Positions 43,931 to 53,165 of a stretch of DNA of 64,000 nucleotides are shown here, in pieces. The first letter of the stretch is position 1. Each line of letters begins with the position of its first letter. A model generated the notes under the pieces. The model was given only the letters and a program-made list of their open reading frames with translations, did no database searches and had not been told where the DNA came from. Where the stretch lies: the NCBI GenBank assembly GCA_017624955.1, contig JAGAMA010000001.1, positions 1-64,000 on the forward strand, given 5' to 3'. The DNA is from Alistipes sp. (GTDB lineage Bacteria; Bacteroidota; Bacteroidia; Bacteroidales; Rikenellaceae). The position numbers and the translations under genes were made by a program.

Positions 43931-45568
43931 CTACTCCAACTCGCCTGTCGGCTTGGTCTTGGTCGTGTAGAGGTCATAATAGTAGTTCATGTTCACCGGC
44001 TCGTTCTCAAAGCCACCCGCTACGCCGTTGCGGTCGCGCCCCTCCTGCGGGAAGACGAGGCTGTAGGGATACCACCTGTCGAGTGCCGGGTGGTACAACA
44101 GCCAATCGGGCAGCTTACCATGCAGGCGGTTCAGGTTGATGGCAAAGAGCTTCGTCGTGGGCATCACCTTCTTGATGCGGTTATCGACCAGGAACTGCGG
44201 CAGCGAATCGACGGCATCGATCTCAGCCTGCGTATAGCAGGGGATCTCATCGTCATCCTCGAAGGTCGGCAGCTCGCCCTGCAGGTAGTTCACCGACAAG
44301 ACCAGCGTATCGAGCCCCCACTTGATCAGATCGGCCGGGAACTCCGTTTCGTCGATCAGACCACCCAGGTCGGTACGCGACGTGTTGCTCAGATCATACA
44401 CCGTAGAGCGCTGATTGGCATTCATAATCAACGTCTTGAGCTTCGGGAAATTCTCCTTGTTCAGCATATCGGGAATACGCTGAAAGTTGTTCGAACCGAG
44501 GTTCAAATACTCCAGGTTCTTCAGGTTCTTAAACGAAGGATGCAGCTCCGTGAGGCCGTATGCTCCCACCGTCAGGCGCTTGAGCTGCGTCAGCTCGGAG
44601 AGGTACTCGCCTGTCGAGAGGCTGTAGAGGAACGTGTTGGCATTCGAGAAGATGTAAAGCTCCTCGGCAGCCGTCAGATAGCGCACTTCGAAGGGGATCG
44701 CCTCCTTGGTGAAGAAGAGGAAGAACTCGGCATACTTCACACGGCCCACCTTCTCGGGCGTGCAACCTGCCATACCCTCCTCCCAGAGCGTCACACCACT
44801 CCATAGGTTCATCGGATCGCCATTCTCCCACTGCTTCTCCATCATATCGAGCGTGCGGGCAATGCTGAGCAGCGCCACCGAGTCACCGGCGCGCGTACCC
44901 TCCTCGATCGGCTCGGCAGCCGTCTGCTTCACGTTCAGCCCCTCCTGACGGCTCAGCGAGACATCGCTCTTGGGCTGGAAGCTGATAGCAGCCAGGCGCT
45001 CCTCGGGACGGGTATTAATCTCCCAACGGAAACGAATCTTCACCTCGCGCGGGCGCAGGCCGTTGGTAAGGTTCAGTTGGTAGTTCTCGTGCTTGATCCA
45101 ACCCGCCTCATCGGGGATATTGACCTTAAAATCGATATTCGAGCGCACCCGAACATCGAAGTAACGCACATCGCTCTTGGCATAGTTGGCCACCTCGACC
45201 TCCTCGCGATCCACCTCAATCAGGTAGGGATAGCCATCCTGGTCGATCACCACCTTGCGATCCTCCGTGCCCTCGTTGCTACGGATGCGCACCGTAGCCT
45301 GGCGCGGCGAGGCCGTGCGGGCCGAGTCGATCACAAACTTACAAAGGGTCGTACCGCGACCGTTGGCGGGCGAAATGGTCACCCAAGGCTCATCGGTCGA
45401 AGCGGTCCAAGCGCCATCGGCAACCACCTGAATCGTCTCCGTGCCACCAACCTCGGTTACATGAATCTGATCACGGTCCGTATCGAAGCCGATCGTATCA
45501 TCACCACTCGAGCAACCTACCCAGGCTGCCGCGAGCATCATCATCCATATTAATCTATTCCATTTCAT
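43931..45568 (-). CDS. BACON- and leucine-rich-repeat lipoprotein
   Basis: 545 residues. Lipobox AAWVGC with SSGDD behind it. A BACON-type Ig domain (about 30-115, IQVVADGAWTASTDEPWVTI) and a second such domain (to about 220) lead into leucine-rich repeats (about 300-460: LTQLKRLTVGAYGLTELHP, LKNLEYLNLGSNNFQRIP). BACON domains bind mucin or carbohydrate in some proteins, LRRs bind proteins. It is 10-16 nt upstream of the peptidase gene and likely presents substrate at the surface. Confidence 0.8.
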   Translation of the reverse strand: MKWNRLIWMMMLAAAWVGCSSGDDTIGFDTDRDQIHVTEVGGTETIQVVADGAWTASTDEPWVTISPANGRGTTLCKFVIDSARTASPRQATVRIRSNEGTEDRKVVIDQDGYPYLIEVDREEVEVANYAKSDVRYFDVRVRSNIDFKVNIPDEAGWIKHENYQLNLTNGLRPREVKIRFRWEINTRPEERLAAISFQPKSDVSLSRQEGLNVKQTAAEPIEEGTRAGDSVALLSIARTLDMMEKQWENGDPMNLWSGVTLWEEGMAGCTPEKVGRVKYAEFFLFFTKEAIPFEVRYLTAAEELYIFSNANTFLYSLSTGEYLSELTQLKRLTVGAYGLTELHPSFKNLKNLEYLNLGSNNFQRIPDMLNKENFPKLKTLIMNANQRSTVYDLSNTSRTDLGGLIDETEFPADLIKWGLDTLVLSVNYLQGELPTFEDDDEIPCYTQAEIDAVDSLPQFLVDNRIKKVMPTTKLFAINLNRLHGKLPDWLLYHPALDRWYPYSLVFPQEGRDRNGVAGGFENEPVNMNYYYDLYTTKTKPTGELE

Positions 45569-45581
45569 ACTTCATCACGGT

Positions 45582-48218
45582 TTATTGGAGCATCAGATCG
45601 CAATTCTTGATGTTCTGCGTTTTGTCGTAATAGAGAATATAGGCACCCACCTGCCATGCGTAGCAGATATCCGAGGCATCGAAGACGATGTTCGGGTTAT
45701 CGCTGATGTCGAGGTAGTAGCAGAGGGTCGAAATCGTATCGTTCACCTCGCGCAGGTCGTTCGAGCCGAGATAGAGGCCACGCAGACCCACATGCTGATA
45801 GATACCCGTCGGCCACTCACGCAGGCAACGACGGCCCTCGCTATCGCGCTGCGAGCGCACTGAGAGTACGGTCAGGCCATCGGCATCGAGCGGCTCGTAG
45901 GGGAAGCGGCTGAACGAGTTGAACGAGAGGTCCACACCATAGAGGTAGGGCACGTTTCCGGCGTGCATCTCCCACGGCAGGTCGGTCAGCTTATTGTACG
46001 AAAGGTCGAGCGACACGAGGTTAATCACCTGCTTACCTTGGAACGAGCCCTCGGGGAACTCCTCCAGACCACAGGCGCGCAGTACGATGTAGGCCACGGT
46101 CGAACCGGCCTTCCAAAGCGCAGCGGGATACTTCTTGAGGTTGTAGTTCTGCGACATGGAGAGGGTCTCGACCTTCAAACCGCGGTACGAACCATCCTCC
46201 TCGCCCTCAAAGCCCGTAATATCGTTGCCCGAGAAATCAACCGACTTCATCGTGAAGTTGCAATCGGCCGAGAAGATGTTGGGGAACTTCTTCAACTTGT
46301 TAAAACGCACCGAGAAGGTCTCCACATCGTCATAACCGCAGAAGTAACCCTCCTCGTCCACGGGCAGCGACTCAAGCTGGTTATTATCGAGGTAGAGCTG
46401 CAACGGGGCGATATCCTTACCCCAGGCAGGGGTCGTCTTAATCTTGTTGTAGGCAAAATCCAACAGACCGATCTTCTTCATGTTGCGAATCGAGAGGGGA
46501 ATCTCCTCCAAGTTATTCTCGCGCATGTAGAGGATCTGTATCTTCTCCTTCGAAGGACCCTCGGCCAGGGCATTGAAGCCCTTCAGTACCTCCTCGGCCG
46601 ACCACTGCAGGTTGTTCGAGAGATTGACCGAAATCAGCTCCGGCATCTCGCCCACTACGGTCGGGAACTTAGTCATGCGGGGGCAGTTGTAGATCTCCAG
46701 GTCGGTACACGAGGTCAGCTCCTTCAACGCCTCGGGAAGTGCCTCAATCTCGCTGTTAGCGATAAAGAGGGTCGAGAGCTTCTTCAGGTTGCCGATCTCC
46801 TCGGGGAGCGACTTGATGCCGTTGCAGATCGTACCATGCTGCGTGTCATGCAACACCAAACGGCGGGCTGCACCCTTCTCATCGATCAGCTCACGCTCGG
46901 TGTACTTCTCGTAATAGGCCGTGTTGGGGAGCGTAATGTTATGCTCGGCCAAGGCACGGGCCATCGGCTCCGAGAAGGGCGTGGCGGGGTGAATCAGCTG
47001 CAGGTACTGCTTATGATACTCCAGGCGGTTGGCCTGACGCTCGGCGAGCGACTTATCGCGCGAGAGCGAGGGGTCGTAGGTCAAAAGGTTCGTATCGTTG
47101 TGCGTACCGAGGTAGAGCTCCACCAGCTCCGTGAGCTGACCAATCGCAGGCGAGAGGTGGCCACTGACACCGAAGTTGCTCAAATCCACGCGAGCTACAC
47201 GGCCGTTGGCATGCACCTGCACACCGGGCTGAGCGCACCACAGATCGGGATCCTTATTGAAATCCCAATTCGCACCCGTAGCGAACTCCTCGCCGTAGTA
47301 CGACCAGCTCGGGCCGTTCAGGCTCTGCCAAATCTCATACAAGGCATAGCAATCCTTGAGGTAGGCATCGGCGGCATGCAACTTCACGGGCACCGAAATC
47401 TCCGTCTTACGATTCGTATTGATCGTAAAGCGGGTGGCCGCAGGAGCACTCTCGCTCTCGAGCAGAATCTTCTTCTCATCGAAGAGTTCATAGCCCAACA
47501 GGCGGTAGTCGCCGGCCATGAGCCACACGAGCGAATCGCATTTGAGCGACGAGGTTTGGTAGCCATCCTCCACATCGTCCGTCTCGTCGAAGTGAATCGA
47601 GAACTCGGCAGGAAGCTTCTCCAAACGGCTCTTGGTCTGCGAGGCCAGGTGCTCGACGGTCAGCGTAGCGTAGGCAATTTCGTCGAACGTATACTCGCGT
47701 TCGGCAGCACGCGAAAGGGCCGAGAGATCCTTCGTCAGGGTAAACGATGCCATACCGCGCGGCGTAACAGCCACCTGCAGATCGTACATCGAAAGGCCGC
47801 CCATCACCACCTCCAGGTTGCGATCCGCGTGCGGAGCACCACTGTAGATCTCCTCCTCGTCGACGTTGTAGAGCGTAAAGGTGAGCACCTCGTACTTACC
47901 CGTCAAAAGTTTCAGCTTATCGGTGCGGAGGCCATAAACCGAAGCCTCCTCGCTGATAGGCAGCAGGTTGAGCGTCTGCGAAATGGTCGTACCCTCGTAG
48001 AGCATGGCCACCTTGACTTTCTTCGCCTCGCTCAGCTGCTCGAGCGGTGTCTGCACACCGCGCGAAAGCAGCTCGGCCGAGGCCTCGTTGTAGAGCTTGA
48101 ACTGCACATAGCCGTAGTCGTGGTCGCGGTTATCGACTCCGTCATCCTCCGAGCACCCCACCACAAAGAGCGAGGTCAGGATCACGGCCATAGCATAGAT
48201 ATATTTGAACTGTTTCAT
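45582..48218 (-). CDS. DUF4458 and leucine-rich-repeat lipoprotein
   Basis: 878 residues. Lipobox SLFVVGC then SEDDG. The N-terminal region (about 25-290) matches the DUF4458-type pair of beta domains (YGYVQFKLYNEASAELLSR). The rest is a long LRR array (about 340-870) with units like LKKLSTLFIANSEIEALP and MKKIGLLDFAYNKIKTTP. Six or more clear repeats are visible. Likely a surface protein-binding receptor, adjacent to the second LRR lipoprotein. Start at MKQFKYIY (48218) fits the signal peptide; 48227 and 48239 are in-frame alternatives. Confidence 0.8.
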   Translation of the reverse strand: MKQFKYIYAMAVILTSLFVVGCSEDDGVDNRDHDYGYVQFKLYNEASAELLSRGVQTPLEQLSEAKKVKVAMLYEGTTISQTLNLLPISEEASVYGLRTDKLKLLTGKYEVLTFTLYNVDEEEIYSGAPHADRNLEVVMGGLSMYDLQVAVTPRGMASFTLTKDLSALSRAAEREYTFDEIAYATLTVEHLASQTKSRLEKLPAEFSIHFDETDDVEDGYQTSSLKCDSLVWLMAGDYRLLGYELFDEKKILLESESAPAATRFTINTNRKTEISVPVKLHAADAYLKDCYALYEIWQSLNGPSWSYYGEEFATGANWDFNKDPDLWCAQPGVQVHANGRVARVDLSNFGVSGHLSPAIGQLTELVELYLGTHNDTNLLTYDPSLSRDKSLAERQANRLEYHKQYLQLIHPATPFSEPMARALAEHNITLPNTAYYEKYTERELIDEKGAARRLVLHDTQHGTICNGIKSLPEEIGNLKKLSTLFIANSEIEALPEALKELTSCTDLEIYNCPRMTKFPTVVGEMPELISVNLSNNLQWSAEEVLKGFNALAEGPSKEKIQILYMRENNLEEIPLSIRNMKKIGLLDFAYNKIKTTPAWGKDIAPLQLYLDNNQLESLPVDEEGYFCGYDDVETFSVRFNKLKKFPNIFSADCNFTMKSVDFSGNDITGFEGEEDGSYRGLKVETLSMSQNYNLKKYPAALWKAGSTVAYIVLRACGLEEFPEGSFQGKQVINLVSLDLSYNKLTDLPWEMHAGNVPYLYGVDLSFNSFSRFPYEPLDADGLTVLSVRSQRDSEGRRCLREWPTGIYQHVGLRGLYLGSNDLREVNDTISTLCYYLDISDNPNIVFDASDICYAWQVGAYILYYDKTQNIKNCDLMLQ

Positions 48219-48241
48219 AGCGTTATTCATCATTCGCATCG

Positions 48242-50656
48242 TTATTCATTGAGCAGGATACACTCGATCTGTGCGGCAATCGTGCCCTCACTCATATCGA
48301 CATAGAGGGTCAGGTTGCTCTTCTGCTTACCCGAACCGGTCGATTTCAGGGTTACGGTCGCCTCCGTGGCACCCGTCTCTGGCCAGTCGGGCGTACAACC
48401 CACCCAGCTCTGATAGGGCCATGCAATGTAGTAGGTCGGCACCTTGAGGACCACCGTACCCGCCTTCTTCAGCGTGAGGCGATACTGTGGCACACCACGG
48501 TAACCCATATCGCCGTCGTAGCTATCGTCACCGGCCTGGATGGCGTAGAGCGTAGCACCCAGCTCATTGGCTGCAGCGCGATCGACAAAGGTCACGGCAC
48601 CATTCGGGTCGTAGAGATCGACCTCACCGGCCTCGGGATCCATCACGCAGACAATCTTGACGATCACCTGCCACGAAGCATCGTAGAGGTTGATGATACC
48701 GACACCCTCCTGCGTATCCATCACCACGCGGATCGTACCGTCGCCATTCTCCACAGCCGTCAGCCAATCGTTCTGCGAGATAAGCAGCTGGTAGTCGGGC
48801 ACATTGAGCAGCACGACATCGTTGGCCGACTTGTTCGAGTAGGTCAGGCGATACTGCTTAACGCCCATCGCCTCGTCCTCGGCGCTGTAATCCTCATCGC
48901 CGGGGACAATCGTCGCGAGCGAAGCGCCATGCTCGGCAGCCAGGACGGCATTGACGAGCGACACATTCACATCCGTAGCACCACCACCGGGCTTGAACGA
49001 CGGATCGAGCACGAAGTAGATCAGCGCCACGTTGTTGCCATTGGCATCCTTGAAGAGCAGGAAGGCCTCATTCTCGCCCATATCGCCCGGGCAGGTGTTC
49101 GGGAACTCATCGCCAAGACGGCTCGTTACACGGCGACAATCCTCCACGCCATAGGGGCTCTGCTCCACGGTTACCCAGCTGCGATCCGAGCCATCGAGCA
49201 CCGAACCATCGTAGCCGTTCGTCTGCAGAATGGTCGTACCGTCAAAGCCGATGATCTCGACACTCGCATAAGGTACGTTGATCTTCAGATCGCCACCATT
49301 CGACGAATCGTTCGAAGCGTAGGTCATCTTATAGGCATGCTTCACATCGAAGCTACCCCATACCCAGCTATCCTCCTCCAGGGCGGCAAAGTCACCACCA
49401 TAAGCCTGCAGGGCCTCCAGCTCGACAATCTCGATCGGATCGATCTCCTCGGGCGAGATGTAGGCATCCTGCTCGATGGTTGCCGAATAGGTGGCAAACT
49501 CCTCCTTCAGGGCCGTACCCTCGCTGTTGAAGAGGTCCATATCGGGATCGGTGATCGAAGCAACCTTCGACTGCGGAACAACCACCAACAAACCCTCACG
49601 GCGAGCGCCTTCGTTGGCCGAACACTTCACGACAAGCTTACGCGACCAAACGCCCTCGCTCATCGAAGCATCAGCATCTGCCTCCTCCGAGAGCGAGATC
49701 CAGGCGGTGCGCTCCGAGTCGGTGTAGTAGTAACCATTCTCCTTCACCGCCTTATAAACCACGGCACCCATCGGGGCATTGAGCCAGCCGATTGCGCCCG
49801 AATCGACATACGAGCCCTCGTTATTATAAAGGCCCTCCACATTGAAGTTGAGCACCGAGCCGAGCTGCAGATTGACATAATCGGCACAACCCGGAATCGA
49901 GATCGAGAGCGTAGCCTCGGTCAGCGTGGGAGCGTGCTGCACGGTCATATCGTTGAAACCGATCTTGGCCACCGAAGCCTCGAAGGGGTAACGATTTTTA
50001 TCCGTGCGCAACTGCAGCTCCGTGCGACCCTCCGTGCCCGACGATACCGACGGCGTAAACCAGGCGGGCAGCTCACCGGCGAAAGCCCAGGCGTGGTTGG
50101 CCTCGATGGCGATGCGGTGCAGGTAGAGGTCATTGAGGTTCTTAACCAGCTCGAGCGATGCAATCGGGCTCTCGCCATAGAGGTAGTTACCCGCCTCGTC
50201 CTGTACGAAGTCCGAAGTCTCCTCATCGAAGGCTCGGGCGGCAAAAATTTGCAGGTCGCGGCTGATCTTGCCACGCTTTAGGCGGGCAATCGTGCGGGTC
50301 TCCTCCGCAGCGCCCTCCCCCATCGTGAGCAACACCTCGCAGCTACGCTCCGTATCGAACTCCTCGATCGACGAAACGCCAATCTGAAGATCATACGAAC
50401 CGGCTGCACCGCGCATCGTGTAGACCTTCGACCCCTCATCAAGCAGGTAGAAGTAGGTGGCAGCATCCGACGAGATGGCTACACGCCAAGCCGTATTGGG
50501 CTCGATATGCAGTGTGTAGCTTTCGCCTGCCGAAAGGGTTGCCTCGACCACCTCCGGGAAGCGGGGCACGACAGGCTCCGGATCCTCCGAGCAGGCCGTG
50601 AGCAGCGATGTCACTGCTACGAGGCTCACCATCCAACGAAAAATCTGTTGTTTCAT
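48242..50656 (-). CDS. Triplicated-domain surface lipoprotein (DUF5003-like)
   Basis: 804 residues. Lipobox SLLTAC followed by SEDPEP. A BACON-like N-terminal domain (about 30-130) and a middle beta region lead to three related units of about 95-115 residues (about 405-500, 560-670, 685-800). Each has a GDE/GDD..Y turn followed by a (Q)YRLTY-type strand and an LNVPDY / LKVPTYY strand. The family may be that annotated DUF5003, an uncertain call. It is probably a ligand-binding SusE/F-like surface protein. Confidence 0.7.
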   Translation of the reverse strand: MKQQIFRWMVSLVAVTSLLTACSEDPEPVVPRFPEVVEATLSAGESYTLHIEPNTAWRVAISSDAATYFYLLDEGSKVYTMRGAAGSYDLQIGVSSIEEFDTERSCEVLLTMGEGAAEETRTIARLKRGKISRDLQIFAARAFDEETSDFVQDEAGNYLYGESPIASLELVKNLNDLYLHRIAIEANHAWAFAGELPAWFTPSVSSGTEGRTELQLRTDKNRYPFEASVAKIGFNDMTVQHAPTLTEATLSISIPGCADYVNLQLGSVLNFNVEGLYNNEGSYVDSGAIGWLNAPMGAVVYKAVKENGYYYTDSERTAWISLSEEADADASMSEGVWSRKLVVKCSANEGARREGLLVVVPQSKVASITDPDMDLFNSEGTALKEEFATYSATIEQDAYISPEEIDPIEIVELEALQAYGGDFAALEEDSWVWGSFDVKHAYKMTYASNDSSNGGDLKINVPYASVEIIGFDGTTILQTNGYDGSVLDGSDRSWVTVEQSPYGVEDCRRVTSRLGDEFPNTCPGDMGENEAFLLFKDANGNNVALIYFVLDPSFKPGGGATDVNVSLVNAVLAAEHGASLATIVPGDEDYSAEDEAMGVKQYRLTYSNKSANDVVLLNVPDYQLLISQNDWLTAVENGDGTIRVVMDTQEGVGIINLYDASWQVIVKIVCVMDPEAGEVDLYDPNGAVTFVDRAAANELGATLYAIQAGDDSYDGDMGYRGVPQYRLTLKKAGTVVLKVPTYYIAWPYQSWVGCTPDWPETGATEATVTLKSTGSGKQKSNLTLYVDMSEGTIAAQIECILLNE

Positions 50657-50689
50657 AGCTTTATCTCTTTTTCTTTATTCTCAATCGGA

Positions 50690-51604
50690 TTACATACCCT
50701 CCTCGCGTTGCAGGCGCTCGGCCTCCTCGTCACTAACCCACTCCAGGATGTTGTAGAAGTGGCCGATCGTACCAATCGGTTCGCCGAGGTTCTCGACATA
50801 GACCTCCATCCAAAGCTCCACGAAAGCCTGGCAGCTGTTGAAATAGGAGGGATAGAGGTAGCTGTCGCGGCAGAGGATGTGGTTATCTCCCAGGATCCAG
50901 CCCAAGACCGAAGCCTCGTCGCTCAAAACCTGATCCTCATCCATCGTAACCAGCGGGTTGGCGGGATCTGCAGCGTTGAACTTAATCTTCACATCGTATC
51001 CGTCGTAGAAGGCACTGCGCAGGATGACCGTATTGGCCTCCGTAGGATGTACCTCGGTCTTGATCAGACGCTGGTACGAGGGATTCTCGCCCGGATAGTC
51101 GCGCAGGAGCATCGAGGTCACGATGCACCAACCCGAGAAGGTGTTCACATCATACGGGCAGGCCTTATACATCACGACCTTCGTTTCGTCGTAGCCCTCA
51201 TACAGATCCCACTTCAGCTGCTCGGGCATCACCAGACGCAGGCGGAAACCGAGCGAATCGGTTGCCTCGATGTTCTCATAGTTACCCTTCACGCGCACCT
51301 CGGCAGCCAGCTCGCCGGCCGGAATCGTAATCGTGTGCGACTCGAGGCGGTAGTGCAACCCCTCGATGGCGTTACTACCCTCGTCGATGATCTCGACACC
51401 GAACGTGCGGTCGTAATCGCACGCCACGGTAGCCGAGAAGGGAACGGCGAAGTAGTCGGCATCGATGGTCACCATGTGTTGCGACAGGGTGTCGGCAAAC
51501 ATCACATATTCGGGCCCCTCATAGGTGGTATACTCCTCGTCGCAGGCGGTCATCACCGCACCCACGGCAAGCAGTGCCCAAATCGATAAGATATATCTTT
51601 TCAT
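50690..51604 (-). CDS. DUF4984 lipoprotein
   Basis: 304 residues. Lipobox AVMTAC followed by DEEY. An N-terminal Calx-beta-like domain (SATVACDYDRTFGVEI...GLHYRLESHTITIPAG) and a C-terminal half fit the DUF4984 pattern. Such proteins regularly follow SusD genes and take the place of SusE/F. Here it is the third gene after susC and susD (15 nt after susD), so it probably helps capture ligand. Confidence 0.75.
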   Translation of the reverse strand: MKRYILSIWALLAVGAVMTACDEEYTTYEGPEYVMFADTLSQHMVTIDADYFAVPFSATVACDYDRTFGVEIIDEGSNAIEGLHYRLESHTITIPAGELAAEVRVKGNYENIEATDSLGFRLRLVMPEQLKWDLYEGYDETKVVMYKACPYDVNTFSGWCIVTSMLLRDYPGENPSYQRLIKTEVHPTEANTVILRSAFYDGYDVKIKFNAADPANPLVTMDEDQVLSDEASVLGWILGDNHILCRDSYLYPSYFNSCQAFVELWMEVYVENLGEPIGTIGHFYNILEWVSDEEAERLQREEGM

Positions 51605-51618
51605 AGCCATATAGATCG

Positions 51619-53160
51619 TTATTTGTTGCTTTCGTTGGGTTCGACATTCGAGCCGGGCGACTCCAGCTCATGCTGCGGAATGGGCCACACGAAGAGCGGA
51701 TTATCCATCGTCACGCGCAGCGTGCTACCCTCGGCAAGCGACGAAGTCTGCTTCTCGCGTTGGAAGCCCTCGCCATTGCGGTAGAGCTTACCCCAACGCT
51801 TCAAATCCCACAGGCGGAAGCCCTCCATGTAGAGCTCACGCACACGCTCGTTGGCGATCGTCTCGAGGTAGTTGTCGGCCGTCAGGCTCACCGTGCTGCC
51901 CGAAGCCATGCGGGCACTGCGCAGCGTGGCGAGGTCCTTGGCCGCTGCCGTATAGTTGGGTACCGAAAGACGGCAATAGGCCTCGGCACGAATCAGGTAC
52001 TGCTCGGCCAGGCGGAACAACTTCGGCATCGAGACCTGGTAGATGTTGTATTGCGAAATGAAATCCTGATTTCCGAAATACTTGATCAGCACGGGCCAGG
52101 TCAGGGCGTGATCGTAACCCGTCGTCACGTTGCGGAAATAGGTAGCATAGCGCAAATCGCCCGAGGTGTAGAGATCGAGCACCCACTGCGCCGGCACATA
52201 GTCCGGGTAGTAGTAGGTGTAGTCGGTCGTCACGTTCAGGAAGACCGATCCCAGCGCACCACCATACGAGGTGGGGGTAAAGCCCACCTGGTGAATAATC
52301 TCAAAGGCCTGGTCGTAGTTCCACATGTAATCGAAGTAGGACATCGTCGAGGTGTACTGCTGCGTGGCACTGGCCAGTCGGAAGGTCTTCTGCGGATGGT
52401 CGATTACCTTCGAGGAGTACTCGATGGCCGTCTCCCAATCCTGCATAAAGAGCGCTACGCGGGCACGCAGGGCGCACACCGACGCGTTGGTCATGTAGAA
52501 GGCACCGTAGTAGTCGTTCTCGGCATCGAGCAGCTCCTCGGCCTTCGTCAGATCCTCCAACACAAAACGATACGAAGCCTCAAGCGACGAACGATTCGAC
52601 GGCTCGGGTTCGCTATACTTCGTGCGGATTACCACACCCAGCTCATTCTGGGCCGTGGCTGCATCGTAGCTCTTGCAGAAGCACTTGATGAGCTCCGCAT
52701 AGCAAAGGGCACGGAGGGCATAGACCTCACCCGTGTAGTAGTTCAGCACCGTGATATTCTCATCGAGCGTCTGATCGGCCACAATGGCATCAATGCGCTC
52801 CAGGAAGAAATTACACTTGGCGATGATCGAGTAGAGCGACCCGTAGATCGCCTCGATCTCGGCATTCGTGGGGCGGATATCCCACTGCCAGATATTACCA
52901 TAGGCATTCGAGTAGCCGTCCACGGCATAAACCAGGTCGGCCTGAATCTCGGGCACAAGCGTCAGGTAGCCGCTCCAGAGCGCACCACTCATCATCTCGG
53001 CATAGATGCCCGTGAGGAATTGCTCGGCCTCCTGGTAGCTCTTCAGCGCATCCTGCTCGGGGATGGCCGACTCGGGAACCTTATCCAAGCACGCGGTGAG
53101 GCTCAAGAGCGCAGCCACCATCAGTGCATAGAGTTTCGTATTTCGTAACATAGTCTTCAT
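51619..53160 (-). CDS. RagB/SusD-family nutrient-binding lipoprotein
   Basis: 513 residues. Lipobox SLTAC followed by LDK. A SusD-type TPR-rich fold is visible: AIPEQDALKSYQEAEQFL, IRAEAYCRLSVPNYTAAAKDL and the C-terminal LYMEGFRLWDLKRWGK, with the closing FVWPIPQHELES typical of the family. It forms the lid on the SusC barrel encoded 5 nt upstream. Ligand may be peptide (as for RagB) given the peptidase and LRR genes downstream. Confidence 0.92.
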   Translation of the reverse strand: MKTMLRNTKLYALMVAALLSLTACLDKVPESAIPEQDALKSYQEAEQFLTGIYAEMMSGALWSGYLTLVPEIQADLVYAVDGYSNAYGNIWQWDIRPTNAEIEAIYGSLYSIIAKCNFFLERIDAIVADQTLDENITVLNYYTGEVYALRALCYAELIKCFCKSYDAATAQNELGVVIRTKYSEPEPSNRSSLEASYRFVLEDLTKAEELLDAENDYYGAFYMTNASVCALRARVALFMQDWETAIEYSSKVIDHPQKTFRLASATQQYTSTMSYFDYMWNYDQAFEIIHQVGFTPTSYGGALGSVFLNVTTDYTYYYPDYVPAQWVLDLYTSGDLRYATYFRNVTTGYDHALTWPVLIKYFGNQDFISQYNIYQVSMPKLFRLAEQYLIRAEAYCRLSVPNYTAAAKDLATLRSARMASGSTVSLTADNYLETIANERVRELYMEGFRLWDLKRWGKLYRNGEGFQREKQTSSLAEGSTLRVTMDNPLFVWPIPQHELESPGSNVEPNESNK

Positions 53161-53165
53161 AGCGC

